Assembly: GCA_947624115.1 (NCBI GenBank)
Contig: CANQIS010000005.1
Location: forward strand, 1 to 33,294
DNA: 33,294 nucleotides
Direction of reading: 5' to 3'
Source of the DNA: an uncultured Bacilli bacterium
GTDB taxonomy: Bacteria; Bacillota_I; Bacilli_A; RF39; UBA660
Shown one piece after another: positions 7,869-15,022 of this stretch. The notes under the pieces are model-generated. The model searched no databases. It saw only the letters and a list, made by a program, of their open reading frames with translations, and was not told the origin of the DNA. The position numbers and the translations under genes were made by a program. Position 1 is the first letter of the stretch, and each line of letters opens with the position of its first letter.

Positions 7869-8548
7869 AAATTGACATTTTAACGTTATTTCCAAAGATG
7901 TTTGATGGTTTTTTATCCGAATCTATAATAAAAAGAGCTATTGAAAATAAAAAAGTTACAATAAATATTTATGATATTCGTGATTTTTCTAAAGGTCCTC
8001 ACAAAAAAGTTGACGATTATAGTTATGGTGGTGGGGCCGGTATGGTTTTAATGCCTCAACCAATTTTTGATGCAGTTGATTATTTAAAAACATCTGATTC
8101 ATTTGTTATTTTGGTAACACCACAAGGTCATACATATAAACAATCACTTGCCAAGTTTCTTTTGCAAAAAAAACATTTAATTATTATATGTGGTCATTAT
8201 GAAGGATTTGATGAGAGAATTCGTACACTAGCTGATATGGAAATAAGTATAGGTGATTATATTTTAACTGGTGGAGAATTAGCAAGTATGGTTATAAGTG
8301 ATAGTATTATACGTTTAATTGATGGGGTTATAACACGTGAATCCTATGAAAATGATTCCTTTACGGATAATCTACTCGATTATCCTGTTTATACAAAACC
8401 TTATGATTTTAGAGGAATGAAAGTTCCAGATATTTTATTAAGTGGACATCATGAAAATATTAATAAATGGCGTAGGGAAGAACAAATAAAAAAAACTCAA
8501 GAAAGACGACCTGATTTATTAGAAAAGAGTGATATTTATGGCGAGTGA
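7865..8548 (+). CDS. trmD: tRNA (guanine-N1)-methyltransferase TrmD
   Basis: TrmD methylates G37 of tRNAs with SAM and prevents +1 frameshifting. The protein starts MKIDILTLFPKMFDGFLSESI and contains DYSYGGGAGMV, the SPOUT knot segments ICGHYEGFDERI and ISIGDYILTGGELA, and a C-terminal helical region with LLSGHHENINKWRREE, all hallmarks of TrmD. Its 227 residues are slightly shorter than the usual 240-250. The initiation codon is GTG and overlaps the rimM stop; the overlap decides the start. The next gene begins inside the last codons of trmD. Confidence 0.95.
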   Translation: MKIDILTLFPKMFDGFLSESIIKRAIENKKVTINIYDIRDFSKGPHKKVDDYSYGGGAGMVLMPQPIFDAVDYLKTSDSFVILVTPQGHTYKQSLAKFLLQKKHLIIICGHYEGFDERIRTLADMEISIGDYILTGGELASMVISDSIIRLIDGVITRESYENDSFTDNLLDYPVYTKPYDFRGMKVPDILLSGHHENINKWRREEQIKKTQERRPDLLEKSDIYGE

Positions 8549-9056
8549 ACAATATATATTAATAAAAACAAAAAAAACAGAAGATATAATATATATTGAT
8601 TATAAAAATATGGCAGGCTTTAAAGTAAAACCTAAAAATGTTAAAAAATATGGTGTTGTTGATGTTAACGAGATGATTATTATAAAACCAGCCTTTATTG
8701 ACCGAGTTTTAAAAAGAAAAGCTGGAAAAAAATTAGAAAATTATATTAATTATTTAATTGAGGTTTTGGATGATGATGATGCCGATGGTGCTAAATTAGC
8801 GCAAACATTAAATGATATTGTACGTTACCGTACAACTATCAATAATACTTATAGAAAATATTTAGATAGTAAATATTTGGAAATATTGTTGCGTAAGTTA
8901 AATTTAATTGAAGAAAAATTAAATGATAAAATGCAATTGTTTTATCAAAGAATGCAAAAACAAATTGAAGAGAAAATAAAAGAAGAACAAATGCGAAATA
9001 TTAAAATGCAACAATTATATGAGCAGGACGAAATTAAAGGTAGGAGAAGTAAATAA
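8538..9056 (+). CDS. Unknown protein with C-terminal coiled coil, coupled to trmD
   Basis: I do not recognise this 172-residue protein. It is acidic/basic mixed and soluble, with no signal peptide or membrane segment. The first ~45 residues look like a small beta-rich unit (alternating ILIKTKKTEDIIYIDY). A helical region follows, with an acidic DDDDAD patch near residue 77, then a long Gln/Glu/Lys-rich helix (about 110-165) that should form a coiled coil and ends in a basic tail. I chose the ATG at 8538 because a GAGTGA sequence precedes it by 5 nt; an upstream ATG at 8529 is possible. It overlaps trmD by 11 nt and is followed by a terminator, so it belongs to the rimM-trmD operon. That suggests, but does not prove, a role with RNA or ribosomes. 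Confidence 0.75.
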   Translation: MASEQYILIKTKKTEDIIYIDYKNMAGFKVKPKNVKKYGVVDVNEMIIIKPAFIDRVLKRKAGKKLENYINYLIEVLDDDDADGAKLAQTLNDIVRYRTTINNTYRKYLDSKYLEILLRKLNLIEEKLNDKMQLFYQRMQKQIEEKIKEEQMRNIKMQQLYEQDEIKGRRSK

Positions 9057-9086
9057 AACAAATAAGTTGGGCTTATTTGTTTTTTT
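9055..9086 (+). terminator. Intrinsic terminator of the trmH-rimM-trmD operon
   Basis: AAAACAAATAAG (9055-9066) and CTTATTTGTTTT (9072-9083) form a 12-bp stem with a 5-nt loop, followed by more T residues. The preceding stop codon (9054-9056) forms the base of the stem. Confidence 0.85.
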
Positions 9087-9114
9087 GCATATTACTTTTG
9101 TTATAAAATATAAT
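9085..9114 (+). promoter_or_regulatory. Sigma-A promoter of the YlmC/YmxH-family gene
   Basis: TTGCAT (9085-9090), 18-bp spacer, TATAAT (9109-9114). The -35 element starts in the T tract of the preceding terminator, so one operon ends where the next begins. Confidence 0.65.
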
Positions 9115-9129
9115 ATTTTAGGTGATATA

Positions 9130-9360
9130 ATGCGTTTGTCTGATTTACAACGAAAAGATGTTATTAATACGGTTGATGGAAAAAAGGTTGGAAATATTAT
9201 TGATATAGCAATTGAAAGTAATGGGCAGATGACAAGTTTAATCGTTGAAAAATCTAAGTTTTTTGTATCGATGTTTTCTAATAAGAATGAATTAGAAATA
9301 AAATGGAGTCAAATTGAAAAAATTGGTGAAGATGTTATATTGGTTACTTTGAATCTTTAA
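9130..9360 (+). CDS. YlmC/YmxH-family PRC-barrel protein
   Basis: A 76-residue protein that fits the YlmC/YmxH family, which is widespread in spore-forming Firmicutes. It consists of one PRC-barrel: MRLSDLQRKDVINTVDGKKVG, then a hydrophobic-acidic strand series and a KWSQIEKIGEDVILV ending, which is the family pattern (the motif I-x-W-x-x-I-x-K-I-G-x-D-V-I-L-V). The molecular role is not established; family members are annotated as sporulation-related. An open frame extends upstream to 9019, but AGGTGAT at 9120-9126 and a promoter at 9085-9114 fix the start at 9130. Its 3' end overlaps the convergent glycosyltransferase by 17 bp. Confidence 0.85.
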   Translation: MRLSDLQRKDVINTVDGKKVGNIIDIAIESNGQMTSLIVEKSKFFVSMFSNKNELEIKWSQIEKIGEDVILVTLNL

Positions 9361-10366
9361 AATTAGAATATACTTTACTATAAAACTCTTCCCACATTTT
9401 TAGAACGTGTTCTTTGCTGTAAAAATCACTAATGTTTTTTGATTTAGTAATGCTTTCTTTATATAATTTTTTGTTTTTACTTAGATTATCTATAATTTTT
9501 ACAAATTCTTCGTTGTTATCTCCTTTGAGATAATTATCAAATAAAATTACTTTGTATAAGTCTAGATCTCTTAATAAAATTGGAATTTCAGTGTTGGCGG
9601 TCTCGAGAATAGTCATGGGAAATAATTCGTTATATGATGGCAAGAAGAATAAATTAGCCATATTATAAATATCATTCATTTCGTTACGATTAACGATTCC
9701 TAAGAATTTTACATTGGTTGGTGGATTTTCAACAATTTGTTTTAATTCATTATAACCATCAGTAATTTTCCCAAAGGAAAAACCACCACACCAAACAAAT
9801 TCAATATTAGGTAATTTTTCAGCACATTTTACAAAATCTTTAACACCTTTTCTTGTTTGAACTTGTCCAGCTCCAATTACAACAAATTTATCTAAAGGAA
9901 TATTATATTTTTCTCGAATTTTGTTTTTTTCTGTTTGTTTTTTAGGATAAAATTGTTCTTTAGAAACATAATTAGGAATATAAACAATTTTTTCTTCTTT
10001 TATGTTATATTTTTTTAAATCTTCAATAAATATGGGATTGACAACAACTAAATAGTCGGCATTATTGTAAAAACTAATAACATATTTTTTGAAAATATTA
10101 AAGATTGGCTTTGGTAATTTTATTGATTCGTCTAAGGTATGGGGAAGAAAGTGAACATAAGCAACGTTTGGACATTTGCTTAATTTCATTTTTAGATAAA
10201 AACTTGGATTTATAGTATGGTGATGAATGATATCTGGATTTTTAGTAACAATTTGTAATTTATTTGATTCTTCGACTAAATTTATTTGTTCTAGGTAAGC
10301 ACTTCCAACGCCTTGACCTTTGACTTTGTCTGCGGTTGATAACATTTTAATTTTTATTTTGGTCAT
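9344..10366 (-). CDS. GT4-family glycosyltransferase
   Basis: A 340-residue GT-B fold glycosyltransferase. The N-terminal half begins with a Gly-rich acceptor loop (KGQGVGSAY) and has PDIIHHHTINP and VAYVHFLPHTL, followed by a basic-hydrophobic helix (FNIFKKYVISFYNNAD) able to touch the membrane. The C-terminal donor domain holds VVIGAGQVQTRKGV, VKFLGIVNR and the EX7E catalytic pair in NELFPMTILE. The N-terminal pattern resembles enzymes that add a sugar to glucosyl-diacylglycerol in Gram-positive bacteria, so a glycolipid or lipoteichoic-acid anchor is a reasonable guess; the sugar and acceptor are not proven. A consensus promoter lies upstream and AGGAG sits 9 nt before the ATG. Confidence 0.82.
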   Translation of the reverse strand: MTKIKIKMLSTADKVKGQGVGSAYLEQINLVEESNKLQIVTKNPDIIHHHTINPSFYLKMKLSKCPNVAYVHFLPHTLDESIKLPKPIFNIFKKYVISFYNNADYLVVVNPIFIEDLKKYNIKEEKIVYIPNYVSKEQFYPKKQTEKNKIREKYNIPLDKFVVIGAGQVQTRKGVKDFVKCAEKLPNIEFVWCGGFSFGKITDGYNELKQIVENPPTNVKFLGIVNRNEMNDIYNMANLFFLPSYNELFPMTILETANTEIPILLRDLDLYKVILFDNYLKGDNNEEFVKIIDNLSKNKKLYKESITKSKNISDFYSKEHVLKMWEEFYSKVYSNFKDSK

Positions 10367-10388
10367 TTTGATCTACTCCTTTTTGATG

Positions 10389-10417
10389 ATTATAGCATGT
10401 ATCAAATTTATCGTCAA
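10389..10417 (-). promoter_or_regulatory. Consensus sigma-A promoter of the GT4 gene
   Basis: On the minus strand TTGACG (10417-10412), 17-bp spacer, TATAAT (10394-10389). This is the best housekeeping promoter match in the window, 23 bp before the start codon. Confidence 0.85.
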
Positions 10418-10431
10418 TGTCAGTTATAATA

Positions 10432-10460
10432 TTTACATGTAATAAATTTTTTGTTATAAT
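10432..10460 (+). promoter_or_regulatory. Sigma-A promoter of the DUF368 gene
   Basis: TTTACA (10432-10437), 17-bp spacer, TATAAT (10455-10460). It is back-to-back with the GT4 promoter; the two -35 elements are about 14 bp apart. Confidence 0.8.
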
Positions 10461-10490
10461 GCTTGTTAGTTTAGAAGAGAGGTTGGTATT

Positions 10491-11336
10491 TTGAAGAATA
10501 TTATTTTATTAGTGAAAGGTTTTTTTATTGGTCTTGCAAATATTATTCCTGGTGTTAGTGGTGGAACATTAGCTATTACGCTTGGAATTTATGAACAACT
10601 AATAAATTGTATTAGTCATATATTTTCAAATTTAAAAAATAATATTAAATTTTTGTTGCCAATAGGTATAGGTGCAGTTTTATCCATTTTATTACTTAGT
10701 AATGTTATAACATATTCATTAGAAAATTATGTTTTGCCAACAGTTTTATTTTTTATAGGTGCTATTTTAGGTGGTATTCCTATGTTGTTTAAAAAATTAA
10801 AAAATAGTAAGGTGTCTATTTTTAATATTCTTATTTTTTTGTTAACTTTTAGCGTGATTATTTTGTTATTATTTTTTAATGGTAATAAGGTTGTATCTTT
10901 TAATAATATGGTAGTAACTGATTATATTTTATTATTTGTAATTGGAGTAGTAGCTTCTGCTACAATGGTTATTCCTGGTGTTAGTGGTTCGGCAGTATTA
11001 ATGACTTTAGGTTATTATGAACCAATTTTAAATGTTATTAAAGATATAACTAATTTTGGTAATTTTGGTAGTAATATTGCTATTTTAATTCCTTTTGGAT
11101 TAGGTGTAGTAGTTGGTATATTGTTAATTGCTAAATTATTGGAATTTTTATTTAAAAATTATGAAGTTATGACATATTATGGTGTATTAGGATTTATTTT
11201 TGCGTCTATTATATCAATTGTATATCAAAATTTAGTAATTAATTCTTTGTATGTTTTTTCAATTCCATCATTAATAATAGGTGTTTTCTTATTTTGCTTA
11301 GCATTTGGAATTGCTTATAAATTAGGCGATAAATAG
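10491..11336 (+). CDS. popT: DUF368 family undecaprenyl-phosphate transporter (PopT-like)
   Basis: A polytopic membrane protein of 281 residues with about eight hydrophobic segments. DUF368 proteins have been shown in other bacteria to return undecaprenyl phosphate, the carrier of wall and capsule precursors, to the cytoplasmic face. The two inverted-repeat signatures are clear: GLANIIPGVSGGTLAITLGIYE near residues 14-35 and ATMVIPGVSGSAVLMTLGYYE near 158-178. The start codon is TTG at 10491: AGAGG lies 7 nt upstream and there is no ATG nearby. It is a single-gene unit with its own promoter and terminator. A neighbouring glycosyltransferase and YfhO also act on lipid-linked envelope glycans. 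Confidence 0.9.
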   Translation: MKNIILLVKGFFIGLANIIPGVSGGTLAITLGIYEQLINCISHIFSNLKNNIKFLLPIGIGAVLSILLLSNVITYSLENYVLPTVLFFIGAILGGIPMLFKKLKNSKVSIFNILIFLLTFSVIILLLFFNGNKVVSFNNMVVTDYILLFVIGVVASATMVIPGVSGSAVLMTLGYYEPILNVIKDITNFGNFGSNIAILIPFGLGVVVGILLIAKLLEFLFKNYEVMTYYGVLGFIFASIISIVYQNLVINSLYVFSIPSLIIGVFLFCLAFGIAYKLGDK

Positions 11337-11355
11337 AAATTATTTATTGCTTTTT
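11326..11355 (+). terminator. Intrinsic terminator of the DUF368 gene, containing its stop codon
   Basis: GCGATAAATA (11326-11335) pairs with TATTTATTGC (11341-11350, one G-T pair), loop of 5 nt, then TTTTT. The TAG stop (11334-11336) is split between stem and loop. Confidence 0.8.
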
Positions 11356-11374
11356 ATGTGTTTTAAATTTTTTG

Positions 11375-11403
11375 TTGAAATTTTTATGTCAATATATTAT
11401 AAT
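11375..11403 (+). promoter_or_regulatory. Sigma-A promoter of the prepilin-repeat gene
   Basis: TTGAAA (11375-11380), 17-bp spacer, TATAAT (11398-11403). A second TATAAT at 11409-11414 could give a later start. AAGGAG (11418-11423) is the RBS. Confidence 0.75.
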
Positions 11404-11432
11404 ATTAGTATAATAGTAAGGAGCATTAAAAA

Positions 11433-14333
11433 ATGGAATATAATTTAAAAAAGAGAGGTTTTACATTAATAGAATTATTAGCTGTAATAGTAATAATAGC
11501 GGTAATAGCTTTAATAGTAGTACCACAAATAATGAATATTATTTATAGAGTAAGATTAAGTGCGGCAGTAGATAGTGGTTATGGAATGGTCAGTGCCGCT
11601 GAAGATTATGTAGCAGATTATTTTTTGCTTCATAATGGAGATGAATTGGATAGAAATATAGAATTTATATGTGACGGTAAGAGTTGTTTAAATGAATTAG
11701 ATGATGAATTAAAGTATAAAGGTAGTAAAGCAACAGCTGGAAAAGTTATAATAGAGAATGGTAAAAGAACTTCATTAGATAATGTGGTAATAAATGGTTT
11801 TACTTGTAATAAAAAATTAGATGAAGATATAGTAGTATGTGAAATGATTGAACCAGAAAAACCATTAGTAGATGATAATCCAGGAATAATATGTGGTGAT
11901 ACTTTGGAGGAAGAATATGACACAATGGAAGTGTGTTATATAAAAAGTGTTGAAGATTATATTGGGTTCATGAATCTAGTTAATAGTGGTAAAAATTTTA
12001 AAGATAAAAAAGTATATTTAATGAAAGATTTGGATTTAAAGGGTCAAGAAATTCAACCAATAGGAAATTTATCTACATCATTTAGTGGAACATTTGAAGG
12101 AAATACTTATACTTTATCAAATATAGAAATAAATTCAACAGTCGAATATACAGGAATGTTTGGTTATAATCAAGGAACAATCCAAGGCTTGAAAATAGAA
12201 AATTTAACAGTTAATGGTCTTACACATACAGGTGGTATAACGGGTTATAATAAAGGTATAATAAGTGATATTATGATGAACAAAGTAACAGTAAATGGAG
12301 ATAATTATGTAGCTGGTGTGGTAGGAGAACAAGATACTGGTGGTGTAACCAAAGATATAATATTAAATGATATAAATATTGTAGGAACATCATCTTATAT
12401 TGGAGGATTAGTTGGAAGAAGTTATCGAGGAACAGTTTCTGGGATAGTAAGTAATTCTAAAATTAATGGAACAGGTAATGTTGATTGTTTGTTAGGATAT
12501 AATTGGAGTGGTAGTAATCAATTAAAAGGATATTGTTCTTCAAGTAATACAATAAATGATGTAGAAAGTACAAGTCCATCGCTTAAAGGAGATGATTATG
12601 TAAATATATATAATCCATATATAGATACATGGTTAGGTGGAGATGATGATGGAAATGGGTACTATTATGATTATGGGAAAGATGGAAATCTAGAAATCAA
12701 AAAAGTTTCGGATAATCCAATGACTTTTAAATTAAAAGGTAGTGGAACTAGTGATGATCCATATAAAATCGGAAGTGTAGACGAATGGAAACAAGCCACA
12801 TTAAAATCAAATCAAGTAGATATTTATTTTGAATTAACAGATGATATAGATTTTAGTGGTCAAAAGTTTTATGCGATGACAACTGGTTCACAAGCATTTG
12901 TTGGTGAATTAGATGGTAATGTTCATAAGTTATCAAATATAGAAATAAGTTCAGTAGTTGAATATACAGGAATATTTGGTTATAATAAAGGAACAATTAA
13001 AGGATTAGAGATAGAAAATTTAACGGTTAATGGTCTTAAACATACAGGTGGTATAACGGGTTATAACAAAGGTATAATAAGTGATATTGTGATGAACAAT
13101 GTAACAGTAAATGGAGATAATAATGTAGCTGGTGTGGTAGGAGAACAAGATACTGGTGGTGTAACTAAAGATATAATATTAAATGATATAAATATTTTAG
13201 GAACATCATCTTATATTGGAGGATTAGTTGGAAGAAGTTATCAAGGAACAGTTTCTGGGATAGTAAATAATTCTAAAATTAATGGGACAAGTGATGTTGG
13301 CTGTTTGTTAGGATATAATTTGAGTGGTAGTAATCAGTTAAAAGGATATTGTTCTTCAAGTAATACAATAAATGATAAAGCAAGTACAAGTCCATCGCTT
13401 AAAGGAGATGATTATGTAAATATATATAATCCATATATAGATACATGGATAAGTGGGGATGATGATGAAAATGGTTACTATTATGATTATGGGAAAGATG
13501 GAAATCTAGAAATAAAAAAAGTTTCGGATAACCCAATGACCTTTAATTTAAAAGGAGAAGGAACAAAAGAAAATCCATATGAAATCGGAAGTGTAGATGA
13601 ATGGAAACAAGCAACATTAAAATCAAATCAAGCAGATATTTATTTTGAATTAACCGATGATATAGACTTTAATGGACAAAAATTTTATATATTGACTACT
13701 GGGTCAGCACCATTTATTGGAACGTTTGAAGGAAACGCTCATAAGTTATCAAATATAAATATAAGTTCAGTAGTTGAATATACAGGAATATTTGGTTATA
13801 ATCAAGGAACAATTAAAGGATTAGAAATAGAAAATTTAACAGTTAATGGTTTAGCACATACAGGTGGTATAACGGGTTATAACAAAGGAATAATAAGTGA
13901 TATTATGATGAACAAGGTAACAGTAAATGGAGATTATTATGTAGCTGGTGTAGTAGGAGAACAAGATACTGGTGGTGTAACCAAAGATATAATATTAAAT
14001 GGTATAAATATTTTAGGAACATCATCTAATATTGGAGGATTAGTTGGAAGAAGTTATCGAGGAACAGTTTCTGGGATAGTAAGTAATTCTAAAATTAATG
14101 GGACAAGTAGTGTAGAATGCTTGTTAGGATATAATTTGAGTGGTAGTAATCAGTTAAAAGGATATTGTTCACCGGATAGTATTATAAATAATAACCCAAA
14201 AGGTGGCAATCAAATTGCAAAATCAGAGTATAGTCAGTATATAAATTTCTGTAGTGTTGGAGATACTGATTCGAATGGTTATTGTTTTGAATATGATTCA
14301 AATAATGATGAAATAACAATAAAAAAGGTATAG
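11433..14333 (+). CDS. Prepilin-type surface protein with three GLUG-like long repeats
   Basis: A 966-residue protein. The N-terminus is a class III (type IV pilin) signal: a short basic leader ending KKRG, cleavage expected between Gly9 and Phe10, Glu14 as mature residue 5, then a hydrophobic helix to about residue 30. A pilin-like stretch with a Cys pair follows to about residue 170. The rest is three repeats of exactly 272 residues (about 172-443, 444-715, 716-966), rich in Gly, Asn, Thr and Asp, with GLUG-type motifs (GGITGYNKGIISD, GGLVGRSYRGTVSG), and expected to fold as beta-helix. This looks like a huge minor pilin or surface adhesin; normal pilins have 120-200 residues. No prepilin peptidase, ATPase or other pilus gene lies in the window. 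The next gene, 17 nt downstream, encodes a lipoprotein. Confidence 0.85.
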   Translation: MEYNLKKRGFTLIELLAVIVIIAVIALIVVPQIMNIIYRVRLSAAVDSGYGMVSAAEDYVADYFLLHNGDELDRNIEFICDGKSCLNELDDELKYKGSKATAGKVIIENGKRTSLDNVVINGFTCNKKLDEDIVVCEMIEPEKPLVDDNPGIICGDTLEEEYDTMEVCYIKSVEDYIGFMNLVNSGKNFKDKKVYLMKDLDLKGQEIQPIGNLSTSFSGTFEGNTYTLSNIEINSTVEYTGMFGYNQGTIQGLKIENLTVNGLTHTGGITGYNKGIISDIMMNKVTVNGDNYVAGVVGEQDTGGVTKDIILNDINIVGTSSYIGGLVGRSYRGTVSGIVSNSKINGTGNVDCLLGYNWSGSNQLKGYCSSSNTINDVESTSPSLKGDDYVNIYNPYIDTWLGGDDDGNGYYYDYGKDGNLEIKKVSDNPMTFKLKGSGTSDDPYKIGSVDEWKQATLKSNQVDIYFELTDDIDFSGQKFYAMTTGSQAFVGELDGNVHKLSNIEISSVVEYTGIFGYNKGTIKGLEIENLTVNGLKHTGGITGYNKGIISDIVMNNVTVNGDNNVAGVVGEQDTGGVTKDIILNDINILGTSSYIGGLVGRSYQGTVSGIVNNSKINGTSDVGCLLGYNLSGSNQLKGYCSSSNTINDKASTSPSLKGDDYVNIYNPYIDTWISGDDDENGYYYDYGKDGNLEIKKVSDNPMTFNLKGEGTKENPYEIGSVDEWKQATLKSNQADIYFELTDDIDFNGQKFYILTTGSAPFIGTFEGNAHKLSNINISSVVEYTGIFGYNQGTIKGLEIENLTVNGLAHTGGITGYNKGIISDIMMNKVTVNGDYYVAGVVGEQDTGGVTKDIILNGINILGTSSNIGGLVGRSYRGTVSGIVSNSKINGTSSVECLLGYNLSGSNQLKGYCSPDSIINNNPKGGNQIAKSEYSQYINFCSVGDTDSNGYCFEYDSNNDEITIKKV
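11950..14180 (+). repeat. Three tandem 816-bp coding repeats
   Basis: The same 19-base anchor beginning GGTGGTATAACGGG occurs at 12231, 13047 and 13863, giving a period of exactly 816 bp twice. Units are about 11950-12765, 12766-13581 and 13582-14333. The central 500 bp or so of each is nearly identical, while the first part of unit 1 and the tail of unit 3 have diverged. The in-frame period allows unit gain or loss without breaking the protein. Confidence 0.9.
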
Positions 14334-14350
14334 TTTTTAAGAGGTGAAAA

Positions 14351-14866
14351 ATGCAAAAGTTATTAATAGTTTTAACGACATTATTATGTTTAACAGGATG
14401 TAATGATAAGGAAAGTAATAAAAATAATCTAGTTAATGAAAAAGAGGAACCAGATTTAAAAAATAAATTAACAGAAGATATAGAAATAAAAGTAGAGGAT
14501 AATAATATATTTGATGGTTTATTACTAATAAATAAAAATAATTTAGCTCCACAATTTGGAATTGAATTAGAGGATGTAGAAAGTTATTTTGCAGCTGTAC
14601 CATATTATGCAAGTTCAAAAGTTTATATAGCTTTAAAACCAACTAAAGGAAAAGAAGAAAAAGTAAAAAAGGCAATGGATTTATATTTAGATAGCATGAT
14701 AATGAAACTAAATGAAGGGATAACTGAAGATGAAGAGAATCCAAATCAGAGTCAAATAGATTTAATAAATAATTGTTTAAAGACTGAATATAATGGTTAT
14801 TATGTTTATATAGTTGATAATAATTCTGAAAATATATTTGAAAGTATAAAATCATATTTAAATTAA
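14351..14866 (+). CDS. DUF4358-like lipoprotein
   Basis: A 171-residue secreted lipoprotein. The signal peptide ends in the lipobox LTGC with the lipidated Cys at residue 17, followed by an Asn/Lys/Glu-rich linker to about residue 55. The folded part has FGIELEDVESYFAAVPYYASSKVYIALKPTKGKEEKVKKAM and, near the C-terminus, LKTEYNGYYVYIVDNNSENI. That order (acidic start, 'ala-ser-x-val-x-ile-ala-leu-lys' strand, long helix, then a Gly-Tyr-Tyr-Val strand) fits DUF4358, whose function is unknown. RBS AGAGGTG precedes the ATG. No promoter or terminator separates it from the prepilin gene, so the pair is probably one operon and the lipoprotein may anchor or assist the surface protein. Confidence 0.75.
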   Translation: MQKLLIVLTTLLCLTGCNDKESNKNNLVNEKEEPDLKNKLTEDIEIKVEDNNIFDGLLLINKNNLAPQFGIELEDVESYFAAVPYYASSKVYIALKPTKGKEEKVKKAMDLYLDSMIMKLNEGITEDEENPNQSQIDLINNCLKTEYNGYYVYIVDNNSENIFESIKSYLN

Positions 14867-14870
14867 ATAT

Positions 14871-14905
14871 AAAAAGTAATAGATATTAATTATCTATTAT
14901 TTTTT
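14871..14905 (+). terminator. Terminator after the prepilin/lipoprotein operon
   Basis: A stem of about 15 bp (14871-14885 with 14891-14905, containing AATAGATA/TATCTATT) with a 5-nt loop, ending in a T tract. The A/T symmetry would let it act on both strands. Confidence 0.8.
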
Positions 14906-14942
14906 GTATAAAAATATTAATAAAAAAATCTTTAAAACTTCT

Positions 14943-14960
14943 TTTTACAAGATTTTACAA
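14943..14960. promoter_or_regulatory. Direct repeat TTTTACAA x2 upstream of rnf
   Basis: TTTTACAA occurs at 14943-14950 and 14953-14960, spaced by exactly 10 bp, about one helical turn, ahead of the likely rnf promoter region (TATAAT at 14990-14995). This geometry suits a dimeric regulator, but the sequence is AT-rich and no regulator is assigned. Confidence 0.25.
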
Positions 14961-14989
14961 TTAATCTTTTAATTATTTAAAAAAAAATG

Positions 14990-14995
14990 TATAAT
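14990..14995 (+). promoter_or_regulatory. Likely -10 element of the rnf operon
   Basis: TATAAT 33 bp before the rnfC start; a second TATAAT is at 15001-15006. No good -35 hexamer is visible at 16-18 bp (TTTTAA at best), which may mean an activated or weak promoter. Confidence 0.4.
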
Positions 14996-15022
14996 GTATT
15001 TATAATAGATGGGAGTAAAAAT

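Noticed and set aside
9019-9129. N-terminal extension of the YlmC/YmxH protein
   Set aside because: The extension would run through a terminator and a promoter; the RBS at 9120-9126 and the family start favour 9130.
11950-14180. CRISPR-like or intergenic repeat array
   Set aside because: The 816-bp units are coding and in frame throughout a single long protein.
14931-14960. Rex-type redox operator before rnf
   Set aside because: The palindromic TTGTGA-N6-TCACAA pattern is not present; only direct TTTTACAA repeats and a loose inverted repeat AAAATCTT/AAGATTTT are seen.
14987-15022. Upstream start of rnfC
   Set aside because: The ATG at 14987 has no RBS and lies in the -10 region; GGGAG before 15023 marks the start.
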